From the NCBI RefSeq assembly GCF_050699935.1, contig NZ_JBOHGB010000005.1:1-64000 (forward strand): a stretch of DNA of 64,000 nucleotides, in the 5' to 3' direction. The notes under the pieces are model-generated. The model made no database searches and was not told the origin of the DNA. It saw only the letters and a list, made by a program, of their open reading frames with translations. This DNA is from Actinophytocola sp050699935 (GTDB lineage: Bacteria; Actinomycetota; Actinomycetes; Mycobacteriales; Pseudonocardiaceae). How positions within the stretch are numbered: the first letter of the stretch is position 1; each line of letters begins with the position of its first letter. Of this stretch, positions 47,707-55,732 are shown in pieces. A program made the position numbers and the translations under genes.

Positions 47707-48069
47707 ATGTCGAATCGGCTCGATCGTGCCGCACTCGTGCTCGGGATCGGCGCACTGGCTTGTTCGGTGTTCGCGATCGCCCCGGGCTCGCAGTCGAACA
47801 AGGCCGACTTCGTGCAGGTGGCGGACGCCGGTCTGGTGGCGCTGCTGGTTCTCGGTGCGGTCGCGGTACTCGGCGGCCTGGTCGGCCAGCGGCTGGTCGT
47901 CGTCGTGGCCGGGCTCGGCTTCGTCGTCGCCGCGGTGGTGGGGCTGGTGCAGTGGGGCAGCGGCACGAACTGGCTCACCGCGGACGGCTCCACGGTGTCA
48001 ATGTTCGGCGGCCTTGGCATAGGCTTGCTGGCCATCGGGCTGACCCCGCGGGATGCGGCGGCGTCCTGA
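47707..48069 (+). CDS. Small four-helix membrane protein
   Basis: 120 residues, nearly all hydrophobic in four segments (LVLGIGALACSVFAIAPG, AGLVALLVLGAVAVLGGLVG, LVVVVAGLGFVVAAVVGLV, MFGGLGIGLLAIGL). No family recognised. ATG at 47707 preferred to the GTG at 47704 because GAGG lies at better distance. Follows DoxX by 13 bp and precedes the methyltransferase by 16 bp, so the three are likely one operon. Confidence 0.7.
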   Translation: MSNRLDRAALVLGIGALACSVFAIAPGSQSNKADFVQVADAGLVALLVLGAVAVLGGLVGQRLVVVVAGLGFVVAAVVGLVQWGSGTNWLTADGSTVSMFGGLGIGLLAIGLTPRDAAAS

Positions 48070-48085
48070 GGCGAGAAGGGATACC

Positions 48086-48709
48086 GTGCACTGGGACGCG
48101 GTCTACGAGCAGCGCGGCGCCGAAGGCGTCAGCTGGTACCAGCCGGTCGCGTCGACCTCGCTGGCGTTGATCGAGGCGCTCGGCGTCGCGCGCGACGCGG
48201 CGGTCGTCGATGTCGGCGGCGGTGCGTCCTCCCTCGCCGGCGGGCTGGTCGACCGGGGGTTCACCGACGTGTCCGTGCTGGACATCTCGAAGTGCGCGCT
48301 CGACGCCGCCCGGGAACGACTCGGCCCCGGCCGGGAAGATCCGGGGCCGGTGACCTGGCTGCACCAGGACCTGCTCGACTGGCGCCCACGAAACCGCTTC
48401 GGTCTGTGGCACGACCGGGCCGTGTGCCACTTCCTCACCGACGCCGCGGATCGGGCCAGGTACCTGGCGGTACTCCGGGCGGCGGTCCAGCCGGGCGGCG
48501 CGGTCGTCCTCGCCACGTTCGCACCGGACGGTCCCGAGTACTGCTCGGGGCTGCCGGTGGCCCGCTACTCGGCGGAGCAGCTGGCCGACGTGCTCGGCAG
48601 CGTGGCCGGCAGGGACTTCCGCACGGTCCGGGTCGAGCGCGAGGAGCACGTCAGCCCGTCCGGTGCCGTGCAGGCCTTCACCTGGGTGGCCGGCCGGCTC
48701 GGATCATGA
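48086..48709 (+). CDS. Class I SAM-dependent methyltransferase
   Basis: 207-residue methyltransferase. Motif I is VVDVGGGASSLAGGLVDRG, post-I acid in VSVLDISKCALDAARERLG, and the motif IV region reads WHDRAVCHFLTD. N-terminus WDAVYEQRGAEGVSWYQP is typical of a widespread group of small bacterial methyltransferases without known substrate, sometimes called thiopurine/tellurite-resistance-like. GTG at 48086 has GAGAAGGG upstream. The stop codon abuts copy B of the intergenic repeat. Confidence 0.85.
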   Translation: MHWDAVYEQRGAEGVSWYQPVASTSLALIEALGVARDAAVVDVGGGASSLAGGLVDRGFTDVSVLDISKCALDAARERLGPGREDPGPVTWLHQDLLDWRPRNRFGLWHDRAVCHFLTDAADRARYLAVLRAAVQPGGAVVLATFAPDGPEYCSGLPVARYSAEQLADVLGSVAGRDFRTVRVEREEHVSPSGAVQAFTWVAGRLGS

Positions 48710-48866
48710 CTGCTCCGCCTCCCCGGAATTCGATGTGTTGGTTGCGTTGGGGGACGGAGGGTTCTGTTGGGCGCGTACTTGTGGCTGGTTTGCGTCACGG
48801 TCCCCTGAGGTGCGGTTGCGAAGGCCTCGGCCTGATTCGATCTTGGGGTTGACACAAGGGGTGTCA
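48709..48866 (-). repeat. Dispersed intergenic repeat, copy B (inverted)
   Basis: The reverse complement of 48709-48815 aligns over 107 bp with copy A at 27721-27827. Further out TGACAC-AAGGG-GTGTCA (48850-48866) is a perfect 6-bp hairpin matching a degenerate hairpin in copy A. Here the repeat lies between convergent genes, so its Shine-Dalgarno-like GGGGAGG leads only to a nine-codon frame antisense to the methyltransferase. The hairpin may double as a terminator. Confidence 0.75.
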
Positions 48867-48878
48867 GGACAGTTCGGG

Positions 48879-49697
48879 TCATGACACTGCGCCGAGCCGG
48901 CGGCGGATCAGGCGGGACAGCAGGTCCACGGCGAGGATGAGCGCGAGCACCGCGAGCACCAAAGTGGACAGTTCTTCGTAGCGGAACAGCTTGAGTGACA
49001 CGGCGAGCTCCTGCCCGACTCCGCCGGCCCCGACGAAGCCGAGCACGGTCGACGTGCGCACGTTGCACTCCCACTGGTACAGCAGCACCGACGCGACGTT
49101 GGCCCGTGCCTCGGGCACCACCCCGAGCAGCGCGACGGACGTGCGGTTCGCGCCGGTGAGCCGCAGCGCCTCGATCGGGCCCGGCTTGACCGCCTCCAGT
49201 TGTTCGGCGCCCAGCTTCGCCAGCATGCCGGCGCCGTGCACGGCAACCGCGAGCGTGCCGGCGGCGGGCCCGGGACCGATCATCGCCACGAACACCAGCG
49301 CCCACAACAGGTCCGGCACACCGCGCAGGGCCGCCGCGGTCACCCGCACCAGCCCCCGCACCGGAACCGGAGCGTCGACGTTACGGGCCAGCAGTACCGC
49401 GAAGGGCAGGCCCACGACGGCGGCCAGCAGCAGGCCGGCCAGCGAGATCTGCGTGGTCTGCACGATCGCGCCGCCGACGGTGGCCAGGAACTCGCCGGAC
49501 AGGTCGGGGGAGAGAAACCCGCCGAGCAAGTCGCGTGCCCCGGCGCCACCCGACACGAGCTCCCCGACGCTGATCCCCGTGCCCTGCACGGCCCACACCA
49601 GGACGGCGACGGTCGCGATGGCGACACCCCAGCGCACCGGGCGGGCGCCCGGACCCGGAACCGGCGGTGCCTCGCGGTGCGGTGCTGGCGCGCTCAT
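48879..49697 (-). CDS. PhnE-like ABC transporter permease
   Basis: 272-residue inner-membrane permease with about six helices. The EAA-type loop EALRLTGANRTSVALLGVVPEARANV and the segment LYQWECNVRTSTVLGFVGAGGVGQEL are characteristic of phosphonate-type (PhnE) permeases. Substrate could be phosphonate, phosphite or another oxyanion. Overlaps the ATPase gene by ATGA. Confidence 0.88.
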   Translation of the reverse strand: MSAPAPHREAPPVPGPGARPVRWGVAIATVAVLVWAVQGTGISVGELVSGGAGARDLLGGFLSPDLSGEFLATVGGAIVQTTQISLAGLLLAAVVGLPFAVLLARNVDAPVPVRGLVRVTAAALRGVPDLLWALVFVAMIGPGPAAGTLAVAVHGAGMLAKLGAEQLEAVKPGPIEALRLTGANRTSVALLGVVPEARANVASVLLYQWECNVRTSTVLGFVGAGGVGQELAVSLKLFRYEELSTLVLAVLALILAVDLLSRLIRRRLGAVS

Positions 49698-50449
49698 CCG
49701 ACCGTGTCCTGTTGGTAGCCGTCCTGCTGGTAGATCCGCGCCGTGGTCGGTTCGTCGATCGCCGGGCCGTCATAGACGATCCGCCCGGCACGCAGCGCGA
49801 CGATCCGCGGGAACGTCGCGGCCACGGCGAGGTCGTGCGTCGCGGCGATCACCGTGGCGCCGGCGTCGTGCAGGGCGTCCACGGCCGCCGCTGCCGTCAC
49901 CGGGTCCAGCCCGGTCGTCGGCTCGTCGGCGAGCAGCAGCCCCGGCGACGGCAGCAACGCGCGGATCAGCGCGATCCGCTGCCGCTGTCCGCCGGAGAGC
50001 TGGCTCGCCCGCGCGGCAAGACAGTCGCCGACCCCGTGCCGCGAGGCCAGCTCGGCCAACCGGTCCGCGTAGCCGGCCGGCACCCGACCCGTCAGCACGG
50101 CGCCCCAGCCCCGCAGCCGCCATCCGGCCACCGTGCCCATCAGGGCGTTGAGCCGCGCGGACACGCCGAGGATGAGGTCGTCGCCCTGCCGCAGAAAGCC
50201 GGTGTCGCGCCGCACCTTTCGCACCGATCGGCCGTACGGGTCATGCCCGCCCACGCGCACCTCACCCGCGGCGGGCACCGCGCCGAGCAGCGCACGCAGC
50301 AATGTGGACTTGCCCGCACCGGACGGACCGAGCAGGGCGACGCGCTCGCCCGCCTCGATCTCGAAGCTCACGCCGTCGAGCGCGACCAGGCCGCGGTCGG
50401 CGAACTCGACCGTGAGATCCCGTACGGAGACTGCCACGGAGACTGCCAT
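49694..50449 (-). CDS. PhnC-like ABC transporter ATPase
   Basis: 251-residue ATPase. Walker A GPSGAGKST, signature LSGGQRQR, Walker B LLLADEPTTGLD and the switch histidine in IAATHDLAVA are intact. The Q-loop region GFLRQGDDLILGVSARLNALMG is the variant seen in PhnC proteins (normally RLSVLTNVLAG). Lies 15 bp after the binding protein and overlaps the permease. Confidence 0.9.
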   Translation of the reverse strand: MAVSVAVSVRDLTVEFADRGLVALDGVSFEIEAGERVALLGPSGAGKSTLLRALLGAVPAAGEVRVGGHDPYGRSVRKVRRDTGFLRQGDDLILGVSARLNALMGTVAGWRLRGWGAVLTGRVPAGYADRLAELASRHGVGDCLAARASQLSGGQRQRIALIRALLPSPGLLLADEPTTGLDPVTAAAAVDALHDAGATVIAATHDLAVAATFPRIVALRAGRIVYDGPAIDEPTTARIYQQDGYQQDTVG

Positions 50450-50464
50450 CGAGACACCGATCGT

Positions 50465-51367
50465 TTACCCCACCTCCACCAGCCCCAGCCCGGTGCCGCG
50501 AGTACGGATCTCCTCGTAGTCCGCGGCAGTCACCTTCGCATAGCTGCGCGCCCGCATCAGGTCGAGCAGCTTCGGGTCGTCGATCGCGGTGAACGCCTCG
50601 CTGATCCGCTGGGCGGCCCGGTCCCCGAGCTCGGTGCGCATGACCCACGGGTAGCCCGGCACCTCGCGCTCTTCGACCACCCGGAGCGCGCCCTTGGTGA
50701 CCGTGCCCTCGTTCTCCAACCGGTGCAGGATCCGCAGCTCCACACCGCCCGCGTCCACCTTCCCACCGAGCACCGCCAGCGCGGTGGCGTCGTGGCCGCC
50801 GGTGAAGTCGACCCGCTCCAGCGGCGGGCACTGCTCGACCCGCCGGGCGTCGCAGCGCGCGCCGGCGTCGGTCAGCATGATCCGCGGGTACAGGCTGCCC
50901 GAGGTGGAGCTGACATCGCCGAACGCGAACGTCCTGCCCTCGGCGACGACGTCGTCGATGTCGTCGATGTCGGAGTCGGCGCGTGCCACGATGGCCGAGA
51001 GGTACTTCGTCGTGCCGGTCTCGTGGTCGATCTCGGTGACCAGCGGCGTCAGCTCCACCTGCTGCTCGGCCTGCACGTAGGTGAGGCCGCCGAGGTAGGC
51101 CACGTCGATCCGGCCACCCACCAGCGCCGCCACCACGCCCGCGTAGTCCGAGGCTACGAACAGCTCGACCTCGACGCCGAGCTCGTCGGCCAGATAGTCG
51201 GCGAACGGCTGGTACTTGGCCTCCTGCTCCTCGGGAGCGATGTTGGGGATCAGCCCGACCCGCAGCGTCGCCGGTACGCCGTCGCGGGTCTCGCGTTCGT
51301 CCGCCGCCGTCGACCCGCACGAGGCAACCGCGAGTATCAGGACCAGTGTGACGAGTGCACGTATCAT
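50465..51367 (-). CDS. PhnD-like substrate-binding lipoprotein
   Basis: 300-residue lipoprotein with a short signal peptide ending in a lipobox (LAVASC). The mature protein follows the PhnD/phosphonate-binding pattern: LRVGLIPNIAPEEQEAKYQPFADYLADELG, ASDYAGVVAALVGGRIDVAYLGGLTYVQA, FAFGDVSSTSGSLYPRIML. The same superfamily includes a branch annotated as putative selenate binding proteins, which is relevant because a selenoprotein gene lies 4 kb away. Divergent from the AhpD-like gene; the 149-bp gap contains both promoters. Confidence 0.87.
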   Translation of the reverse strand: MIRALVTLVLILAVASCGSTAADERETRDGVPATLRVGLIPNIAPEEQEAKYQPFADYLADELGVEVELFVASDYAGVVAALVGGRIDVAYLGGLTYVQAEQQVELTPLVTEIDHETGTTKYLSAIVARADSDIDDIDDVVAEGRTFAFGDVSSTSGSLYPRIMLTDAGARCDARRVEQCPPLERVDFTGGHDATALAVLGGKVDAGGVELRILHRLENEGTVTKGALRVVEEREVPGYPWVMRTELGDRAAQRISEAFTAIDDPKLLDLMRARSYAKVTAADYEEIRTRGTGLGLVEVG

Positions 51368-51516
51368 TCGTCTTCGCCTTCGGTGATGGGCGTGAGGCGG
51401 CTCCTGGATGCAATCACAGCCCGCGGGCCAGGTGGCACCCATATGGTCATTACCAAGTCATGACGTCCCCGGTAGGCGCCTCCGTGATCGCCGTCGTGGC
51501 CCCTAGGGTGAGGCCC

Positions 51517-52071
51517 ATGTCGACGGTGTGTCTCATCGACGCGGAGCAAGCGCCGCTGCTCGCCCGACCGTTCTATGCGAACGGTGACCCCGGGCCGATC
51601 GTAGCGTCGCTCGCCCAGGTGCCCGAGTTGCTGGAGGTCGCGCTCCCGTTCATCGGTGCCGCACTCGGGCCCTCCGCGATCTCCTGGCGTGCCAAGGAGT
51701 TGGTGATCGTCCGAACGTCGGCGTTGCTGGAGTGCCGCTACTGCGTGCAAACTCACACCGCGGTGGCGCTGGACGCCGGGCTCACCCGCGACGAGATCCT
51801 CGCCCTGCGCGGCGAGGCGCCGGTCGGCTCGGCGTTCCCCGAACCGCGCGAGGCGGCGTTGCTGGCCTGGGTCGACGCGGTCGCGGGCGAGCGCGGCGCG
51901 GTCGCCGACACCACGACCGCCGCGTTGCACGAGCACCGGGACGACCACGAGGTGGTCGAGCTGACCATGCTCGTCGGCGCGACCATGATGCTGAACCGGT
52001 TCGCGACCGCGTTGCGGCTGCCCACCTCGGCCGACACCGTGCACCGCCTCACCGAGGAAGACCTGCTATGA
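51517..52071 (+). CDS. AhpD/carboxymuconolactone decarboxylase-like protein with CxxC
   Basis: 184-residue alkylhydroperoxidase D-fold protein. The redox motif is C73-R-Y-C76-V-Q-T-H, with acidic and histidine proton-relay residues near it, as in AhpD peroxidase/reductases. TAGGGT at 51504-51509 ends eight bases before the ATG, suggesting a (near-)leaderless transcript. It is coupled by ATGA to a radical SAM enzyme, an arrangement also known from biosynthetic clusters in which AhpD-like proteins accompany radical SAM enzymes. Confidence 0.85.
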   Translation: MSTVCLIDAEQAPLLARPFYANGDPGPIVASLAQVPELLEVALPFIGAALGPSAISWRAKELVIVRTSALLECRYCVQTHTAVALDAGLTRDEILALRGEAPVGSAFPEPREAALLAWVDAVAGERGAVADTTTAALHEHRDDHEVVELTMLVGATMMLNRFATALRLPTSADTVHRLTEEDLL

Positions 52072-52895
52072 CAGCGATCGCGGAGGCCGTGGCGGCCGGC
52101 ACCCTGCCGGGCAGGGTGTGGATGTACGCCGACTACCACTGCAACCTCGCCTGCACGTACTGCCTCACCGAGTCGGCACCGAAGTCGCCGCACCGCGTGA
52201 TCGGCCGCGAACGGATGCTGGAGATCGCCGACGAGGCGGCCGAGCTCGGCTTCACCGACCTCGGCGTCACCGGTGGCGAACCGTTCCTGCTGCGCTGGCT
52301 GCCCGAGACTCTCGCGGAGATGTCGCGGCGGCTGCCGGTGCTGGTGCTCACCAACGGCACGCTGTTCACCCGCCGGCTCCTCGAGGCGGTGACCCCGTTG
52401 CGAGAGCGCGACGTCGCGATGCAGATCTCCCTGGACCGCCCCGACGCCGACGACAACGACGAGATGCGCGGCGCGGAGAACTTCCGCAAGGTCGTCGACG
52501 CCGTGCCGAGGCTCGTGGACCGGGGGATCAGGGTACGGATCGCCACCACCGTGGAGTCCATCGAGGACGCTGAGCTGGACCGCCTGTGCGCCCTGCACCG
52601 CGAGCTGGGCGTGCCGGACGAGGACCACATCGTGCGGCCGATCGTGCGCCGGGGCAGGGCCGTCGACCACGACCTCGGCGTGGTGGCGCGTCAGGTCGAC
52701 GTGCCGGCCGAGCTGACGGTCACGGTGGACGGCGCGTTCTGGAGCCCGTTCGGCCCGACCGTGCACGACGGCATCGTCGACACCGACCTGCTGATCACCC
52801 GTACGACCCGGCCACTGTCGGTACCGGCGAACGCCCTGCTGCGACTGTCCGGCGAGCACCCGGCCGGCGAGGACGTCTCGCTGAACATTCGTTGA
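52068..52895 (+). CDS. Radical SAM enzyme
   Basis: 275-residue radical SAM protein with a 4Fe-4S CX3CX2C motif at C25-C29-C32 (YHCNLACTYCLT), the GGE motif in VTGGEPFLL and the SAM-binding strand MQISLDRPDADDNDE. There is no SPASM extension with extra cysteine clusters. Substrate unknown. Translational coupling to the AhpD-like gene and divergence from a PhnCDE-like importer suggest that the three act on the imported compound. Confidence 0.88.
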   Translation: MTAIAEAVAAGTLPGRVWMYADYHCNLACTYCLTESAPKSPHRVIGRERMLEIADEAAELGFTDLGVTGGEPFLLRWLPETLAEMSRRLPVLVLTNGTLFTRRLLEAVTPLRERDVAMQISLDRPDADDNDEMRGAENFRKVVDAVPRLVDRGIRVRIATTVESIEDAELDRLCALHRELGVPDEDHIVRPIVRRGRAVDHDLGVVARQVDVPAELTVTVDGAFWSPFGPTVHDGIVDTDLLITRTTRPLSVPANALLRLSGEHPAGEDVSLNIR

Positions 52896-52940
52896 GCGTG
52901 ATCCCACAGCGTCCGGTCGGGCGCTTTCAGTAAGGGAAGA

Positions 52941-52972
52941 TGGACACCCGCCTAAACATACGCATATTATGT
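52941..52972 (+). promoter_or_regulatory. Promoter and inverted repeat upstream of the second catabolic cluster
   Basis: TGGACA (52941-52946), an 18-bp spacer and TATTAT (52965-52970) form a good promoter. The dyad ACATA-N7-TATGT (52956-52972) overlaps the -10 box. AT-rich dyads of similar flavour occur at 54217 and 59420, so the GntR protein of this cluster is the candidate ligand. Confidence 0.55.
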
Positions 52973-53000
52973 ATCCTTCCTCGTACGGGAGGAGAACAAC

Positions 53001-54203
53001 ATGGCGGGTGGGCCCCTCGACCCTGCTGCCGCGCCGCTGGCCGGCACCACCGTCGTCGATCTGTCCTGGCATCTGGCCGGGCCGTTCTGCGCGATGACCC
53101 TCGCCGACCTGGGTGCTCGGGTCATCAAGGTCGAGCCACCGGGATCGAAGGGTGGCTACGACCCGGGCGGGATCATCCGGCATCTCTACGCCGGCGACGA
53201 CCTGCACTACATCGCGGTCAACCGGTCCAAGGAGAGCCTCACCCTCGATCTGAAGGACGAGGTCGGGCTGGCCGACTTCTACCGGCTGGTCGAGCGCGCC
53301 GACGTGGTGTTCAACAACTTCCGGCCAGGCGTGGTCGACAGGTTGCGGATCGACTTCGACACACTGCGCCAGTACAACGAGCGGCTCGTCTACGCGTCGC
53401 TGTCGGCGTTCGGATCCACCGGCCCGGACCAGGCGCGGCCGGGCGTCGATCTGGTCATCCAGGCGATGTCCGGCGGGATGAGCATGACCGGCTACCCCGG
53501 CGAGCGCCCCGCGCGGGCGGGCATCCCGGTCGCCGACCTGGCCGGTGGCATGTGGACCGCGCTCGCCATCGTGAGCGCGTTGCTGCGCCGAGCCGACGGC
53601 TACCCGGACGCGCAGTACGTCGACATGTCGTTGCTCGACGGCCAGATGGCGCTCATCCCGTACTTCGCCGCCTACTATCTCAACGGTGGTTTCCTCGCCG
53701 GGCCGCAGGGGTCCGGCGGGCACTCGCCGACCTACGGCGCGTTCGCCGGCCAGGACGGCCGCTACTTCGTGGTGGCCGTGATCGATCAGGCTCCGTGGAC
53801 CACGCTGTGCCACGCCCTCGGCCGCGAGGACTGGCTGGCCGACCCGCGCTTCGCCAGCGCGGCGGAGAGGATCGACCACACCGAGGAGCTGTCCCAGCTG
53901 CTCGCCGAGCACTTCTCCACCGCGCCGGCCAGGAAGTGGGTGGACGTGCTCCAGGAGGCGGGCATCCCGTGTGGACCGGTGAACAACCTTGCCGAGGCTC
54001 TGGACGAGCGGCAGGTGCGTGCCCGGGACATGATCGTCGACGTCCCGCACCGGTCCGGCGGCCAGGTCCAGTTGGTGGGCACGCCGATCAGGCTGACCGG
54101 GTTCACCCCGGCCTACGGCGCCCCACCGCGACCGGGTGGCGACTCTGACCGGTTGCGCGAGGAGTTCGGGCTGTCCTGGCGCCCGAGGGCCGCGGACGAG
54201 TAG
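53001..54203 (+). CDS. Class III CoA-transferase (CaiB/BaiF), second
   Basis: 400-residue CoA-transferase. Opening LAGTTVVDLSWHLAGPFCAMTLADLGARVIKVE, catalytic aspartate in IPVADLAGGMWTAL, and family blocks NRSKESLTLDLKDE and FNNFRPGVVDRL. It should attach CoA to the acid catabolised by this cluster. The ATG follows GGGAGGAG at ideal distance. It is separated from the rest of the cluster by the GntR gene. Confidence 0.9.
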   Translation: MAGGPLDPAAAPLAGTTVVDLSWHLAGPFCAMTLADLGARVIKVEPPGSKGGYDPGGIIRHLYAGDDLHYIAVNRSKESLTLDLKDEVGLADFYRLVERADVVFNNFRPGVVDRLRIDFDTLRQYNERLVYASLSAFGSTGPDQARPGVDLVIQAMSGGMSMTGYPGERPARAGIPVADLAGGMWTALAIVSALLRRADGYPDAQYVDMSLLDGQMALIPYFAAYYLNGGFLAGPQGSGGHSPTYGAFAGQDGRYFVVAVIDQAPWTTLCHALGREDWLADPRFASAAERIDHTEELSQLLAEHFSTAPARKWVDVLQEAGIPCGPVNNLAEALDERQVRARDMIVDVPHRSGGQVQLVGTPIRLTGFTPAYGAPPRPGGDSDRLREEFGLSWRPRAADE

Positions 54204-54216
54204 GCCCGGGGGCAGG

Positions 54217-54237
54217 CTGAATATGCTGAATATATTC
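54217..54237. promoter_or_regulatory. AT-rich direct/inverted repeat upstream of gntR
   Basis: Two direct copies of CTGAATAT (54217-54224, 54226-54233) run into a perfect palindrome GAATATATTC (54228-54237) that includes a TATATT -10-like box. About 108 bp upstream of the GntR start at 54345, consistent with autoregulation. Confidence 0.45.
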
Positions 54238-54344
54238 CTAGAGGTACGGTTACCGTCCGCATACACTGCTCTGCAGTCGTGATCCGCGACGTGCGGCAGC
54301 GGGATCATGTCCGGAATTTCCCAGGATTGGTTGGTGGACCGGCG

Positions 54345-55118
54345 ATGTCCAACTCGGTGATCAGGCCGCGGGGGTCGGGTGAGGGGGCGGTCCAGCGGCC
54401 GAAGAAACTGGCCGAGGTGGTCGCCCTGAAACTGCTGGACGAGATCCGGACGAAAGGTCTCGGCGAGGGCGACCCGCTGCTGCCGGAGAAGCAGATGGTC
54501 TCCGAGCTCAAGGTCGGCCGCTCCACGGTCCGGGAGGCGCTGCGCCTGCTGGAGGCGCGCGGCGTGATCCGGATCCGGCCGGGCGCGAACGGCGGGCCGG
54601 TGGTGCGCCTGCCGAAGGCCAAGGACCTCGCCGATCCGCTCGGGGTTTGGCTGACCTTCGCCGGCGCGTCGCTGAGCGACCTGATCGCGGCACGCCTGTG
54701 CATCGAGCCCAGCCTGGCGGGCGGCGCCGCGCAGCACATCACCACGGCCGACCTCGCGCTGCTGCGCACGTCGATCGACCGGATGAAGGCTGATCCGGAG
54801 GACGTGGACGTCTTCACGGGGGAGAACGCGTTCTTCCACAGCAAGATCGCCGCGATCGCGCGGAACCCGGTTCTCCAGGCCTTTGTGGACTCGGTGAAGG
54901 ACGTGTCCGACGGGGTCACCGTCGGGGTCTCCTACTCACCGAAGCGGTGTCTCGCCGTCGCCGACGCGCATTCCCGCATCGTCGACGCGCTCGAGCGCAA
55001 GGACGAGCAGGCCACCACGACCGAGATGAGGGCTCATCTGGAGGAGGCCAGGGACTTCTGGCGCGGTCATTTCGGCAGGCTGTACTCGGGGCAGGTCAAC
55101 TGGTTGGAGCTTTCCTGA
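54345..55118 (+). CDS. GntR-family regulator (FadR/FCD type)
   Basis: 257-residue regulator. DNA-binding half: KLAEVVALKLLDEIRTKGLGEGDPLLPEKQMVSELKVGRSTVREALRLLEARGVI; the helical FCD half contains FFHSKIAAIARNPVLQAFVDSV and the late AHSRIVDALERKDEQATTTEMRAHLEEARDF with histidines that can bind metal. It is upstream of the selenoprotein gene by 41 bp and likely controls the cluster. The gene lies between AT-rich dyads at 54217 and those at 52956 and 59420. Confidence 0.9.
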   Translation: MSNSVIRPRGSGEGAVQRPKKLAEVVALKLLDEIRTKGLGEGDPLLPEKQMVSELKVGRSTVREALRLLEARGVIRIRPGANGGPVVRLPKAKDLADPLGVWLTFAGASLSDLIAARLCIEPSLAGGAAQHITTADLALLRTSIDRMKADPEDVDVFTGENAFFHSKIAAIARNPVLQAFVDSVKDVSDGVTVGVSYSPKRCLAVADAHSRIVDALERKDEQATTTEMRAHLEEARDFWRGHFGRLYSGQVNWLELS

Positions 55119-55159
55119 AAGCCGGCGGCGGGTTCGGGGCTCGCGGAATGGACTGACTG

Positions 55160-55732
55160 ATGGATGAAGCGGTGTACGAGGTCATCGAGCCCCGTCCGGT
55201 TCCGGCCGAGCGGGTGGTCGGCGCCCAGGTCGTCGCGACCGACCTGAACCATGCGGTCGTCGGCCAGATCTGGGACCACGTGTTTCGCGGGGACGAGATG
55301 TTCGCCGTCATCGAGGAGGAGCTCACCGCGCGGTATCCCGGCATCCGGTTCGTCGACTTCACCGAGTTCGGCGACATCCACGGTCCGGACGAGGTCGCGG
55401 TGCTGGCGGAGATCCCCCAGCGGCTGCGGGACCACGAGGTGACGGCCGTGGTGGCCGGGGTGGGTGCTTGAGGCTCGTGCACGCCCGCCGTGTTGCGGGC
55501 CAGTGTGGCGGCCGAGGCCATCGGCATCCCGACAGCGTCGATCGTGGCCACGACGTTCCTCCAGCAGGGTAGGGCGATAGCCCGTGCGCTCATCGACCGG
55601 GAGCTCCCGCTCGTCGAGTATCCGGGCGTGATCATGACGGACACCAGCGAGACGTTGCGCGCCAAGGTGTCCGAGCAACTGGTTCCGAAGATCATCGAAG
55701 CGTTCACGGCCGACTCGGAGGAGGTGTCATGA
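55160..55732 (+). CDS. UGSC-family selenoprotein (in-frame UGA = selenocysteine 104)
   Basis: 190-residue protein if the TGA at 55469-55471 is read as selenocysteine. The frame is otherwise open from ATG 55160 to the TGA at 55730-55732. The sequence around it, VVAGVGA-U-GSCTPAVLRAS, is the defining UGSC motif (Sec104, Gly, Ser, Cys107). Protein-like sequence continues on both sides: DEMFAVIEEELTARYPG and VDFTEFGDIHGPDE before, EAIGIPTASIVATTFLQQ and EYPGVIMTD after. A stem-loop at 55483-55500 fits a bacterial SECIS. The end overlaps the next gene (ATGA), which supports the distal stop as genuine. Sec and Cys would form a redox centre; the reaction is unknown. Premature termination or a cysteine-to-stop mutation is the alternative. 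No sel genes are in the window. Confidence 0.85.
55483..55500 (+). promoter_or_regulatory. Candidate bacterial SECIS element
   Basis: GCCCGC (55483-55488), loop CGTGTT (55489-55494) and GCGGGC (55495-55500) make a perfect 6-bp stem. The apical loop begins 17 nt after the UGA and has G in its second position, matching the bSECIS rules I recall (loop 16-37 nt from UGA, G among the first loop bases). It would recruit SelB in the coding sequence. Confidence 0.6.

Noticed and set aside
48850..48866. A + strand TTGACA (48849-48854) as a promoter
   Set aside because: It belongs to the hairpin at the end of the repeat, faces the 3' end of a convergent gene, and no -10 or gene follows.
51753..54839. 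A 1028-residue - strand open frame
   Set aside because: Runs antisense through AhpD-like, radical SAM, CoA-transferase and GntR genes; no protein features.
55160..55471. A separate 103-residue gene ending at the TGA, with a second small gene at 55490-55732
   Set aside because: The two share a frame, the TGA sits exactly at the Sec position of the UGSC motif, and the second part has no ribosome-binding site of its own.
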